From an uncultured Draconibacterium sp. (GTDB taxonomy: Bacteria; Bacteroidota; Bacteroidia; Bacteroidales; Prolixibacteraceae), in NCBI RefSeq assembly GCF_913060805.1, contig NZ_CAJXTC010000002.1, positions 1 through 64,000 of the forward strand: a stretch of 64,000 nucleotides of DNA. Direction: 5' to 3'. Below are positions 32,623 to 43,000 of this stretch, piece by piece. The notes under the pieces were generated by a model. It did no database searches. It worked only from the letters and a program-made list of their open reading frames with translations, and had not been told where the DNA came from. The position numbers and the translations under genes were made by a program. Numbering within the stretch: position 1 is the first letter of the stretch; each line of letters starts with the position of its first letter.

Positions 32623-35600
32623 TTAATTTTCCTCCTCGTTAGTTAAGTTATTTTCAGTTTTTGGAGTTTCAGCCACCGGAGCTTCTTCTACCGGGTATTT
32701 TTTCTTCTCAGTCATGTAATAAATAAGCGGTACAATTACCAGCGTTAAGAATGTAGATGCGATTGTTCCACCCATCAGCGAAATGGCCAATCCCTGGAAA
32801 ATAGGGTCGAATAAGATTACCACTGCACCAATTACAACTGTTCCGGCAGTTAAAAGGATAGGAGTGGTTCGTACTGCTCCTGCCTCAATTACCGCGTCTT
32901 TTAGCGGCGCTCCGTCCTTAAGCCGGAGATTTATAAAGTCGATGAGCAGTATGGAGTTTCGGACCATAATTCCCGCCAGCGCAATCAATCCGATCATTGA
33001 AGTTGCTGTAAAGAATGCACCCATCAGCCAGTGACCGATAAGAATTCCAACCAACGAAAGAGGAATGGCAACCATCATTACAAACGGAACCGTAAAGTTC
33101 TGGAACCATCCGATAATGAGCATGTAAATTACCAAAAGAACCACTGCAAATGCAGCTCCCAAATCGCGGAATACTTCGTAAGTAATTTGCCACTCGCCGT
33201 CCCATTTCAGGCTGTAATTATCCTGAACAAAAGGTTGTTGTGTAAACTCTTCATTCAGAGTGTAACCTTCAGGTAGCTGGATTTTGTCAAGATTATTACT
33301 CATATCCAGAATTCCATAAACCGGACTTTCCAGTGCTCCTGCAATATCGGCAGTTACATAAACTACACGTTTCTGGTTTTTGCGGTAAATACTTTTGTCC
33401 TGAATTTCTTCTTTTATCTCAACCACATCACCCAGCGCCACTTTTTGGCCGGTCATACTCATGATGTTTATTTTCTTCAGGTCTTCAATGCTCGAGCGTT
33501 CATCTTCTGAAAAACGCAATGCTATACCAACCTGCTCATGTTCTTTCTCTGCGTAAAGTTGTGTCACTTCCTGACCGCCAAGAGCCATCGCAACACTGTT
33601 TACAACCTGCTGTGTTGATACGCCTGCCAGCGCCGCTTTTTCTTTTAATACGTTGAATTTGTATTCCACCTGGTCGTCTTCCATTTGCCAGTCAATATCT
33701 ACCACATCGGCAGTATTGGCAAACAGTTCTTTTACCTGGCGAGCCACTTCAATTTGCTCGTCGTAATCCGGTCCGTAAATTTCAGCTACCAGTGTTGAAA
33801 GTACCGGTGGGCCCGGTGGAACCTCAACAACTTTTGCGTTGGCATTGAATTTTTTAGCCAATTGCTGAATACCCGGACGCATGGCTTTTGCAATGTCGTG
33901 ACTTTGCGCTTTACGCTCTGTTTTGTCGGTAAGGTTTACCTGAATATCAGCAACATTAGAACCTCTGCGTAAATCGTAGTGACGAACCAAACCGTTGAAG
34001 TTCATTGGTGAAGCAGTTCCCACATACGACTGGTAGTTCATTACTTCTTCTTGCTGAGCGATGTATGCTGCCAGTTCTTTTGTAACGGCTGCAGTTCGCT
34101 CAAGCGTAGTTCCTTCAGGCATATCAATAATTACCTGGAATTCGTTTTTATTATCGAATGGAAGCATTTTAACGGCTACCATTTTGAAATAAACCAAAGT
34201 CATTGAAGCCAACAGGAAGAATGTGATAGTACCGATAAAAGTCCAGCGTTTCCATGGCGACTCCAACATCGGTTGCATCGTTTTATAATAGATCTTATAA
34301 ATCGGTGAATTTTCCAGTTTGAATGCCTTTTTTACTTTGTCGTCTTTCTCAACAACTTTCAATAAACGGAATGCCAGATACGGTGTAATCGTTAATGCTA
34401 CCAGCAATGAAAAGATCATTGCAATGGACGCTCCAATTGGCATCGGGCTCATGTAAGGTCCCATTAAACCTGAAACGAAAACCATTGGTAACACGGCTGC
34501 GATAACAGTGAAAGTAGCCAGAATTGTTGGGTTTCCTACTTCATCGATCGAGCGTAAAGCTGCCTGAATGAACGGTAATTTTTTCATTTTAAAGTGCCGG
34601 TGCATGTTCTCGGCAATAATAATCGAGTCGTCAACTACAATACCCGTTACAAAAACCAGTGCAAAAAGCGTAATCCGGTTCAAGGTGTAATCAAGGAAAT
34701 AGTAGCTAAACATCGTTAATGCGAAGGTAATCGGTACCGAGAGGAAAACTACCAGTCCGCCGCGCCAGCCCATGGCAAGCATTACCACAAAGGTTACGGC
34801 AATAATTGCTCCGGCAAGGTGCATCAACAGTTCCGATACTTTGTGCGACGCAGTTTCTCCGTAGTTACGAGTAACGTCAACATGCACGTCAGACGGAATC
34901 AGGTCTTTTTCAAGATGGCTGATTTTTTCCAGAATCTGGTCAGAAACTTTCATCGCATCGGCGCCGCGACGTTTCGCTACTGAAATGGTAACAGCTCCAT
35001 ATTCGCCTGCAAATTCATTTTTCTTTTCGTCCATCATTCCGTAACCAAAATTAACATACTGAATTGGCTCTTCCGGACCATCAAGAATTTCGGCAACTTG
35101 TTTCAGGTAAACCGGGCTTCCGTTGTGGATGCCAACAACCAGGTTGGAAACATCATCGGAAGTTTGTAAAAATTCACCGGCTTCAACCAGGTATTCCACA
35201 TCGTTTTTGTTAAAAGCACCTGTGTTGAATTGCTGGTTGGCAGTCTGTATTTTCTGAGCAATGCTCAATGCATCAACATTGTAGCGGGCCATCGCTCCGT
35301 TGTTCAGCATCACACGGATCTGACGTGAGCGACCACCAATTACTTTTGTTTCCGATACATCGGTAACTTGTTCAATTTCGTTATTTACTTCCTGAGCAAT
35401 TCGTTTCAACTGGTAGTCGTCGTAATTTTCGCTCCAGAAAGTTAGTCCCAACACCGGCACATCGTCGATAGAACGTGTTTTTACCAAAGGCAAACTTGTT
35501 CCATGCGGCATCTGGTCCATGTGCTTCATAATTTCGTTGTACATTTTTACCAACGAACGTTCGATATCTTCACCTACGTAAAACTGAACGATAAGCATGG

Positions 35601-35880
35601 CCTGACCCGGCATTGAGGTGGAGTATACATATTCAACTCCCGGAATATTGGCTACCACTTTTTCGAGCGGCTGCATTACGCGGGATTCAATTTCTTTCGG
35701 GCTGGCTCCCGGGTAGCTGAAGAGGATGTCGGCAATTGGTACATCAATTTGCGGTTCCTCCTCGCGGGGAGTCAGGTACGAGCTGTAGATCCCGATCGCC
35801 ATAAAAGCGACCATCAACAGCGGCGTTAATTTTGAGTTTATAAACTGTTTGGCTATTCCGCCAGCAAATCCTGTTTTCAT
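32623..35880 (-). CDS. RND efflux permease, HAE-like (AcrB family)
   Basis: A 1085-residue inner-membrane pump. RND landmarks are FSYPGASPKEIESRV, the TM4-region LNRITLFALVFVTGIVVDDS with the proton-relay Asp pair, and GxxxAGIMVRNSILLIDF in the second half. The protein has the two-fold repeat of six helices plus large periplasmic loops. It lacks the CusA methionine set and belongs to the hydrophobe/amphiphile branch by general sequence; substrates are unknown. Operon order is TolC-type, adaptor, permease, PII-like, DUF2892, with gaps of 13, 12, 1 and 40 nt. Confidence 0.93.
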   Translation of the reverse strand: MKTGFAGGIAKQFINSKLTPLLMVAFMAIGIYSSYLTPREEEPQIDVPIADILFSYPGASPKEIESRVMQPLEKVVANIPGVEYVYSTSMPGQAMLIVQFYVGEDIERSLVKMYNEIMKHMDQMPHGTSLPLVKTRSIDDVPVLGLTFWSENYDDYQLKRIAQEVNNEIEQVTDVSETKVIGGRSRQIRVMLNNGAMARYNVDALSIAQKIQTANQQFNTGAFNKNDVEYLVEAGEFLQTSDDVSNLVVGIHNGSPVYLKQVAEILDGPEEPIQYVNFGYGMMDEKKNEFAGEYGAVTISVAKRRGADAMKVSDQILEKISHLEKDLIPSDVHVDVTRNYGETASHKVSELLMHLAGAIIAVTFVVMLAMGWRGGLVVFLSVPITFALTMFSYYFLDYTLNRITLFALVFVTGIVVDDSIIIAENMHRHFKMKKLPFIQAALRSIDEVGNPTILATFTVIAAVLPMVFVSGLMGPYMSPMPIGASIAMIFSLLVALTITPYLAFRLLKVVEKDDKVKKAFKLENSPIYKIYYKTMQPMLESPWKRWTFIGTITFFLLASMTLVYFKMVAVKMLPFDNKNEFQVIIDMPEGTTLERTAAVTKELAAYIAQQEEVMNYQSYVGTASPMNFNGLVRHYDLRRGSNVADIQVNLTDKTERKAQSHDIAKAMRPGIQQLAKKFNANAKVVEVPPGPPVLSTLVAEIYGPDYDEQIEVARQVKELFANTADVVDIDWQMEDDQVEYKFNVLKEKAALAGVSTQQVVNSVAMALGGQEVTQLYAEKEHEQVGIALRFSEDERSSIEDLKKINIMSMTGQKVALGDVVEIKEEIQDKSIYRKNQKRVVYVTADIAGALESPVYGILDMSNNLDKIQLPEGYTLNEEFTQQPFVQDNYSLKWDGEWQITYEVFRDLGAAFAVVLLVIYMLIIGWFQNFTVPFVMMVAIPLSLVGILIGHWLMGAFFTATSMIGLIALAGIMVRNSILLIDFINLRLKDGAPLKDAVIEAGAVRTTPILLTAGTVVIGAVVILFDPIFQGLAISLMGGTIASTFLTLVIVPLIYYMTEKKKYPVEEAPVAETPKTENNLTNEEEN

Positions 35881-35892
35881 TTTTTTTCTCTC

Positions 35893-36984
35893 TTAGTTGT
35901 TAGCAATTAGTGCTCCGTCAAAAAGTTTGCTGTCAGACGACACAACATATTGTTCTCCATCGGTTAAGCCTGAGATGATTTCAATTTTGTCGCCGAACGT
36001 TTTACCGGTTTTTACCCAGCGTAGCAAGGCATTTCCCGACTGACCAACAGCATAAATCCCAACCAGCTGACCACGGTGGATCAAAGCTGATTCTGAAACC
36101 AGGATGCGTTTTTGTGTTCCATACTCAAACAATACCTCGGCGTACATTCCGCTGTACAATTTTGCAGTACAGTTTTCAGGAACGGTAACCAAAACTTTTG
36201 CGCTGTATTGGTTGCCGGTATTTGTTGTTGATGGATTTATCTCGATAATTTTTCCTTCCAGTTCTATTCCGGCAGCAGTGAATTTTACTTTAACTGCATC
36301 GTTCAACTGAACTTTTGCGATATCGGCTTCAGGGATGCGTGCAATAACTTTCCATTGCGATGGACTTTCCATGCTCAATAAAGGCATTCCCGGATTGGCC
36401 ATGTCGCCTTCCTGAACGAATTTGGTTGTAATAACACCGCTGTATGGTGCGCGAATCGATGCATAACGCATGTTTTCTTCCACTTCGTTTTCCATTTGTT
36501 CAACGGCTGCCAAACGTGCTTTGGCCATGTCGTAACGGGTGCGCATGTCGTCCATTTCTTTGTCCGATGCACTGTTTGCTTCGTAAAGCGCTTCGTAACG
36601 TTTCAGGTCTTTTTCAGCGCTTTCGTAAGCAGTGCTTGCTTCTACTTTGCTTGCTTCAACCTGTGCTTTTTTAGCCAGAATATCCTGGTTTCTGATCTGG
36701 ATCAACAGATCGCCTTGATTAACTTTCTGACCAGGTTTTACGTAAATACGCTGAATTTGCCCCATAATACGGGTGCTTAGATTACTTTGTTTGTCGGCCT
36801 CTAATTTGCCCGAAAAACTATGTACCACCGGGTAATCAGCAAGGTTGGCAACGGCAGTTTGTGCTGCAACTTTTTCTTGCGACGCCGTGGTGTGCTCTTT
36901 CTCTTTGTTACCACACGAGATTGCAATTATCGATACCAATGCAATTGCAACTATGAATTTTGATTTTTGTACTAGTGTTTTCAT
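35893..36984 (-). CDS. RND periplasmic adaptor lipoprotein
   Basis: A 363-residue membrane-fusion protein. The lipobox IIAISC places the acylated cysteine near residue 24. A biotinyl-lipoyl-like domain (GQIQRIYVKPGQKVNQGDLL, matched by YASIRAPYSGVITTKFVQEG) flanks a coiled-coil hairpin at about 110-165, followed by beta-barrel and membrane-proximal domains. It bridges the inner-membrane permease with the outer-membrane TolC-like channel. The gene sits between the two. Confidence 0.92.
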   Translation of the reverse strand: MKTLVQKSKFIVAIALVSIIAISCGNKEKEHTTASQEKVAAQTAVANLADYPVVHSFSGKLEADKQSNLSTRIMGQIQRIYVKPGQKVNQGDLLIQIRNQDILAKKAQVEASKVEASTAYESAEKDLKRYEALYEANSASDKEMDDMRTRYDMAKARLAAVEQMENEVEENMRYASIRAPYSGVITTKFVQEGDMANPGMPLLSMESPSQWKVIARIPEADIAKVQLNDAVKVKFTAAGIELEGKIIEINPSTTNTGNQYSAKVLVTVPENCTAKLYSGMYAEVLFEYGTQKRILVSESALIHRGQLVGIYAVGQSGNALLRWVKTGKTFGDKIEIISGLTDGEQYVVSSDSKLFDGALIANN

Positions 36985-36997
36985 TTTAAATATGGCG

Positions 36998-38341
36998 TTA
37001 TTCGTTAATATCTTGTTCGATAAGCAATTCCATCTCGAAAATGGCTTGCTTGTAATTATAAATTGATTGAATGTATTCTAATTCTTTTTGTGAGGTGAGG
37101 GCTTCCGACATCAGCAAGTCGGCAGTTTTTTCCAATCCTTGCTCAAAACGATTTGTCCGGATTCGTAAGGATTCCTGCGCCTGATCTTTTGCCAGTTTGC
37201 TCGATTGGATACGATTATAATTCAGTTCCATTTTGCGGGTTGCACGATTGATTTCAATTTGGCTTTGAGACAGGTAATCTTCGTAGTTAATTCGTGCTTC
37301 GTCCAATTGTGCGGTTGCATGTTGAATAGCGCCTGCATTTTTGTAACCGCTAAATAAGCTCCAGCTTAATGATGCTCCAACCATATAATTATTAGCTGAA
37401 GTTCCGAACAACGATTCATCGTTCCATTCAAAAGCTCCAAAAGCATTCAGGCGAGGAACAAATTTCATTTTATTCGATTTAACCATGTTTTCGCCGGCCT
37501 CAATTTGTTTTTGGTAGGCGAGCATGTCAGAACGGCTTTCCAGATTTACTGAATTGCGGTCGATAATCACCTGCATTGGCGGTTGAATAAGCGAATCGGT
37601 AGTTTCAATTACTTCACTGAATTCCATGCCTAATAAGTAAGCCAAAAAGTCGTTGGCAGTTTGTCGCTGGTTTTGCGCTTCCAGTAACTGATTCTTGCGT
37701 TCTTCAACCCGAACAGAGGCTTCCAGAACATCTGCTTCTTTGGCAAATCCCTGGGCGGCATTGTTTTTTGTTAATCGTAAAGCTTCTTCTGCTACAGCTA
37801 CTGATTTATCTAAAACCTCAACCGACGACTCGGCCAGCTCCAACATGTAGTAAGCTTTTTTTACTTCGTATTTAATGTTGAGTTTAACCCGGTTGTTCTG
37901 AAATGCCAAAGCATCCAATTGATTTTTGGCGGCCTTACGGGCGTATATTCCGTCGAGGTTCAGCAAGGGCTGCTGCAGCTCTATTTTAGTCTGAAAATTT
38001 TCGATACTTCCCGGATCATTCAACAAATCAGGATTAAAATCTTCTTGCGTTACAATCTCCTGTTTTAATTTAAAACCAAAGGAATTTAGCGGGTCGTTGG
38101 TTGACATTCCGGTGTGACTCGCTTCAACTCCCGGTAAAAAAACAGAGTTTGTCATTCGGTAGCGGGCGCGTGCGGCTTCCACACGGGCTTCGGCACTTTT
38201 CACATTAAGATTGTTTTCTTCAGCCAGAGTAAGGGCCTCGCTCAAACTTAATGGTCTTGGTTGTGCCTTTAATATTGCCGGCGTTAATAACAGCAATAAT
38301 AATAGGTAATTGAATTTTTGTGTTGACATATTAGTAATCAT
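36998..38341 (-). CDS. TolC-family outer-membrane channel (HAE-like system)
   Basis: A 447-residue protein with a signal peptide (MSTQKFNYLLLLLLLTPAIL, from the second possible ATG at 38329; the ATG at 38341 gives four more residues). Two OEP domains show the typical LSLSEALTLAEENNLNVKSA start and long amphipathic helices. First gene of the operon; the -7 box CAAATATA and a palindrome lie just upstream, suggesting direct repression or activation. Confidence 0.92.
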   Translation of the reverse strand: MITNMSTQKFNYLLLLLLLTPAILKAQPRPLSLSEALTLAEENNLNVKSAEARVEAARARYRMTNSVFLPGVEASHTGMSTNDPLNSFGFKLKQEIVTQEDFNPDLLNDPGSIENFQTKIELQQPLLNLDGIYARKAAKNQLDALAFQNNRVKLNIKYEVKKAYYMLELAESSVEVLDKSVAVAEEALRLTKNNAAQGFAKEADVLEASVRVEERKNQLLEAQNQRQTANDFLAYLLGMEFSEVIETTDSLIQPPMQVIIDRNSVNLESRSDMLAYQKQIEAGENMVKSNKMKFVPRLNAFGAFEWNDESLFGTSANNYMVGASLSWSLFSGYKNAGAIQHATAQLDEARINYEDYLSQSQIEINRATRKMELNYNRIQSSKLAKDQAQESLRIRTNRFEQGLEKTADLLMSEALTSQKELEYIQSIYNYKQAIFEMELLIEQDINE

Positions 38342-38361
38342 TTTTGATTCTTTTTTCGCTG

Positions 38362-38403
38362 CAAATATATGTTATAGAATCTAAATATCTATATAAATAG
38401 ATA
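38362..38403 (-). promoter_or_regulatory. Promoter with overlapping operator of the HAE-like RND operon
   Basis: On the minus strand TATATTTG (38362-38369) is an exact TAnnTTTG. About 17-34 nt upstream of it lies a perfect palindrome TATCTAT (38386-38392), 4 bp, ATAGATA (38397-38403), covering the place of the -33 box, which itself lacks TTTG. This geometry suggests a dimeric regulator (TetR, MarR or ArsR type) or an activator-dependent promoter. No regulator gene is adjacent. Confidence 0.5.
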
Positions 38404-38688
38404 TATAAATAATTGATGTGTCATTTTTGAAATCTATTAGGATTTTAGGTAGTTGATTTGTGTGCATATTAGCATTCCAAAATTTATGTAAAGATTAATT
38501 CTAGTAACGTATTCTGATTCTTATAGTTACTATGGAATGATAAATTAATTCTATGAAGCGATAAAATTGATTTAGAGGATAAATTAAGGGCTGATAGTGA
38601 ACATTATTTCAATGTTAACCGGATTTGGGTTGAGGTTGTAAGTCTGTTGAAGTAGGCGAGAAGTTCGTATTTGGGGGGAAATAGGAAT
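38404..38688. other. AT-rich gap between RND operons
   Basis: No coding frame and no structured repeat that I can support. Together with the operator and the hairpin at 38689-38720 this accounts for the gap 38342-38733. Confidence 0.4.
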
Positions 38689-38720
38689 AGGATGTCACCT
38701 TGTTAAAAAGATGACATCCT
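38689..38720 (-). terminator. Probable terminator of the CzcA-like operon
   Basis: 9-bp stem AGGATGTCA / TGACATCCT with a 14-nt loop, located 13 nt past the stop codon on the minus strand. The following sequence is only moderately T-rich, so efficiency is uncertain. Confidence 0.55.
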
Positions 38721-38733
38721 TATAAAATGGTTA

Positions 38734-39912
38734 TTAACTGTAAATCAGTAATTGTGCCGTGGTAATGCTTAATTCTCTTTCCATATCGAGCAATTTTTCC
38801 AGGCTGTCGTAATAAACCGTCAGTTCAAATAAATACTCGGTAAGCGAAATCGAGCCTTTATCCAGTGCTTTACGCAACAATTCCAAATCGCTTTGCAACG
38901 ATAGTTGCTCACGAAATTGAGTGATGTTTTGCTGAATGGCGATGGCTTTGGCATGTAAAGTTTTCATTTCGTTGTAAAAACGCAGCTTTTCATCGGTTTC
39001 ACGATGTTGGGCAGCCTCGTTTTTTAACTGCGCATATTTCACCGTATTCTTATTTTCAAACAAGGGTATTGATACGCCCACTGTAACTCCCTGAAAATGC
39101 TCTCCAACTACTTTTTCGCTCATATAACCCGCATTTAGTTTGGGTAGACTTTGCGCCTTTTGTAATTGCGTGTTTTTGTCGGAAATGGCAATTTCCTGTT
39201 CTAGCCAGGCCAGCACCGGATTGTTAACAGCAGCTTGTGATGCCCACTGCTCAAAATCGTTATCGATCGGAACGGTTTGAAAAGTCGTCTCTTTAAATTC
39301 TACAGCCTTACCACCATTCAATGTAGCCAGCTGTTGCAGCAGCGTTTGTCGTTGAATTTCAATATGACGAAGTTCAGCTTCTGTATTCAAAAGCGTCACT
39401 TTTGCTTTGTTTTGATCCAGAATGTTGGCTTCTCCGGCATTCAGTTTTGTTTCAACCGACTTTGCAATCTGGCTGGCATTTTCCTGTCGATTTTGGTATT
39501 CTTCCTGCAGCGCATTCTGATAGGTGAGTTCAGAGCAAATCAGTCGCACCTGAAGGAAAATATCCATCTTCTGCTTTTTGTATTCCAGCTCGGCCTGTTC
39601 ATTTTTCATGTCCGCAATCTGGTTGCGGTAGGCATAAGCCGACGGAAAATCAAACGACTGCTGAACGCTGATATCGGTGCGGTTTCCAATGGCCGACGGA
39701 TCGCCCCACAAATAATGAAATTCCACTTCAGGATTTTGCAGTTGAATACCTGTTTTATTTCCCATTTTTTCAGCGTCAATAGTTTTTCGGAGCGCCGAAA
39801 GGGTAGTGTTATTATTCTCAATCTCCGTCAGCAATGTTTCGATGCTGTTTTGCGCCGAAACAAATTGACTAAGAGTCAGAATCGATATAATTGTGAATAT
39901 CAGTTGTTTCAT
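38734..39912 (-). CDS. TolC-family outer-membrane protein (CzcC/CusC-like)
   Basis: A 392-residue protein, a little short for TolC but normal for CzcC-like proteins of this phylum. Signal peptide MKQLIFTIISILTLSQFVSA. OEP-type helices include LQNPEVEFHYLWGDPSAIGN and VSIPLFENKNTVKYAQLKNE. It provides the outer-membrane exit for the adjacent heavy-metal RND pump. A palindromic element sits in the 141-bp gap separating it from the permease, so co-transcription may be interrupted. Confidence 0.9.
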   Translation of the reverse strand: MKQLIFTIISILTLSQFVSAQNSIETLLTEIENNNTTLSALRKTIDAEKMGNKTGIQLQNPEVEFHYLWGDPSAIGNRTDISVQQSFDFPSAYAYRNQIADMKNEQAELEYKKQKMDIFLQVRLICSELTYQNALQEEYQNRQENASQIAKSVETKLNAGEANILDQNKAKVTLLNTEAELRHIEIQRQTLLQQLATLNGGKAVEFKETTFQTVPIDNDFEQWASQAAVNNPVLAWLEQEIAISDKNTQLQKAQSLPKLNAGYMSEKVVGEHFQGVTVGVSIPLFENKNTVKYAQLKNEAAQHRETDEKLRFYNEMKTLHAKAIAIQQNITQFREQLSLQSDLELLRKALDKGSISLTEYLFELTVYYDSLEKLLDMERELSITTAQLLIYS

Positions 39913-39969
39913 TTTATACTATTTTTTATCCAAAAATTACACGTTTAATAAAAAAACCATTTGTTTCAA

Positions 39970-40027
39970 TTACCCCTAAATCCCCTAAAGGGGACTTTTT
40001 CGGCTCCCCTTTAGGGGCTGGGGGTGA
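39970..40027. repeat. Palindromic intergenic element inside the CzcA-like operon
   Basis: TTACCCCTAAATCCCCTAAA on the left mirrors CCTTTAGGGGCTGGGGGTGA on the right with few mismatches, and each half contains a short CCCCTAAAGGGG palindrome. This CCCCTAAAGGGG type is common between Bacteroidota genes. It could act as a transcript-stabilising or terminating hairpin between permease and outer-membrane gene. Confidence 0.7.
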
Positions 40028-40053
40028 TTTTAGTCTTCGTACAATTCGAGTAA

Positions 40054-43000
40054 TTAGTGGACATTATCTTTCTTTTTTGAGTTTCCATTTTTGCTTAAGG
40101 CATAGTAAACGATTGGCACCACATAAATATTCAGGATGGTTGATGTGAGCAAACCTCCCAGAATTACCTGTGCCATCGGGCTTTGAATTTCGTTACCCGG
40201 CAAGTCGCCATTGGCTGCCAGCGGAATCAGGGCAAGAGCTGCCGTTAACGCCGTCATTAAAATGGGTAACAAACGGTCCTTTGAGCCATGTACCAGGGTG
40301 TCGTACAATTTTTCGCCCTGTTGCTCCAGACTTTGATAACGCGACACCAACAGAATTCCGTTTCGGGTAGCGATACCAAAAAGTGTGATAAAACCAATAA
40401 TTGCAGGAATACTCAACATCCCCGATGTTAGCATGATGGCAAAAATACCTCCGATCAGTGCCAGTGGTAAGTTCAGTAAAATGATACCTGCCAGTTTGAA
40501 GTTTTTGAATTCCTGGAATAAAAGCAGGAAGATCACAAAAAGCGCAGCAATCGATGTTAGGAGCAACATCCGCGAAGCTTTTTCTTCGCTTTCAAATTGT
40601 CCGCCGTATTCAACGCGGTAGCCTTCAGGTAAGTCGATATTTTCGTTTACGCTTTGTTTTATCTCTTCTACAACGCTGTGCAAATCACGACCGGCAACGT
40701 TTGCCGAAACCACCAGTTTACGTTTTACATTTTCACGACTTATGGAATTTGGTCCGCTTGCAGAAACGACTTCTGCCACTTCACTTATTGGTACTTTTTT
40801 CCCGTCGTACGTGTCGATCAGCGCATTTTTTATGCCTTCCAGCTGGTCGGTGTAATCTGTTTTGTAACGCAGCAGCAAATCGTATGTTTGTTGTCCTTCG
40901 TAAATGTCGGCCATTTTTTCACCGCCAAGTGCGATGTCTACAAATTCGTTGAATTCGTGAATTGAAATGCCATAAAAGGCCAGCATATCACGATTGGGAC
41001 GAATCTGGATTTGCGGAATTTCAACTTGCTGTTCAACGTTTACGTCTACCAGCCCGTCGATGTCAACAATGTGTGACTTAATTTCATTGCCCATTTGGAA
41101 CATCCGGTTTAAATCGGAGCCAAACAGTTTAATGGCGATGTTCGCACGCGTTCCGGAAAGCATGTGGTCGATGCGGTGCCCCAAAGGCTGACCAACGGTA
41201 AATGCAATTCCAGGAATTCCTGAAAGTTTGCTGCGCACATCGTGTAAAAATGTTTCAAGTTCGCGGTCGTTAAGCGTAAAATTCACATCAATTTCGGCAC
41301 TGTTGGTGCTTTGCGAGTGCGTGTCCAGTTCGCCACGTCCGGTACGTCGGGCAGTGCTGTTAACTTCGGGAATTGACAGCATCTCAGTTTCAACCAGCTC
41401 GCCCAGTTTGTCGCTTTCGTGCAGTGATGTTCCGGGTTGCGTGATTACCGAGAGCGTTAATGCTCCTTCGTTAAATTCGGGTAGGAAACTACGTCCGAAA
41501 CCTGAGAAAATAAACAGTGAAACCACAAACAAACCAAGAATTGGGAATACCACTACTTTTTTGTGGTTCAGCACCCAAATCAGTGAACGCTCATAACCCA
41601 CAGTAAGATTTCGTGCCAGCCAGCTTTCTTTTGATTTTCGTAATAAATAGTTGTCGCTCGACAACATCATTTTCGAAAGTAACGGAGTCAACGTCATGGC
41701 CACGATCAGCGACATAAACAAGGAAACAATGTAGGCAATACCGAGTGGTTTTAGCATGCGGCCTTCCATTCCCGAAAGGAAAAAGAGCGGCATAAAAGCA
41801 ACAATGATGATCAGTGTTGCATTTAAAATAGACGCCCTGATTTCTTTTGAGGCCTCGTAAACCACTGCGAACGCGCTTTGTCGTTCACCTTTTGGTAGCT
41901 GGAAATTCTGCCGGAGACGTTTGTATACGTTCTCCACATCGATAATCGCATCGTCAACCAGGGAGCCAATGGCGATGGTCATTCCACCTAAACTCATGGT
42001 GTTGATATTCAGACCGAAAATATTCAATACAATTACCGATCCCAGCAAAGAAATCGGAATGGCAAGCAGCGAAATCACCGTCGTTCTGAAACTTCCTAAA
42101 AACAAAAACAGAATAACGATAACCAAAACTGCACCTTCCAACAGCGCACGTTGCACGTTATTTACCGAGGTCTCGATAAAATCGGCCTGCCGGAATATTT
42201 TAGTATTAATAGTTACATCGGGCGGCAGCGTAGCTTTCATTGCTTCCAGCTTTTGTTCGATGTTCTCAGTAACGTCAAGCGTATTGGTTTTTGGTTGTTT
42301 CGAAACCGAAATTATAATCGACTTTTTCGCATTGTGTGAAGCGTAACCCATTTTTACGGCACTGCCAATTTTCACTTCGGCAACATCGTTTACCCGAATT
42401 GGTTTGCCATTTACCGTTTTTACGAAAGTGTTTCCCAGTTCTTCGGGATTTGAGGTACGGGCAACACCGCGAACCACATATTCATTGCCATGTTCGCGAA
42501 CGATTTTACCCGTTGAATTCTGGCTCATTTCACGGCACGCATTGGCCAGCTCGTTGATAGAGACGCCGTAAAAATTCATTTTTAACGGATCGGCCAGCAC
42601 CTGGTACTGTTTATAATCGCCGCCAATAATGGTAACCTGCGAGACGCCGCCTGTTGCCAGAATCACCGGTTGAATATCCCATTCCGCGATTGAACGCAGC
42701 GTCATCAGGTCAGTAGAGTCGGCTTGCAGGCTCATAAAAAATATTTCGCCCATTACGCTCGACTGTGGTGCCAGAATTGGTTCACCCACATTTTCGGGCA
42801 TTGCTTCCTGCACGGTAATCAATTTTTCACTTACTACCTGGCGTGCTTTGTAAACGTCGGTTCCCCAATCGAAATCGACCCATACAAATGAAAAGCCCAG
42901 TCCAGATGATGAACGCACCCGCCGTACACCCATTGCACCATTTACCGCCGTTTCAATAGGGTAGGTAACCAGGCGCTCCACCTCTTCGGGAGCCATGCCG

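Noticed and set aside
39277-39948. 223-codon open frame opposite the CzcC-like gene
   Set aside because: Fully overlaps a convincing TolC-family gene with signal peptide; antisense shadow.
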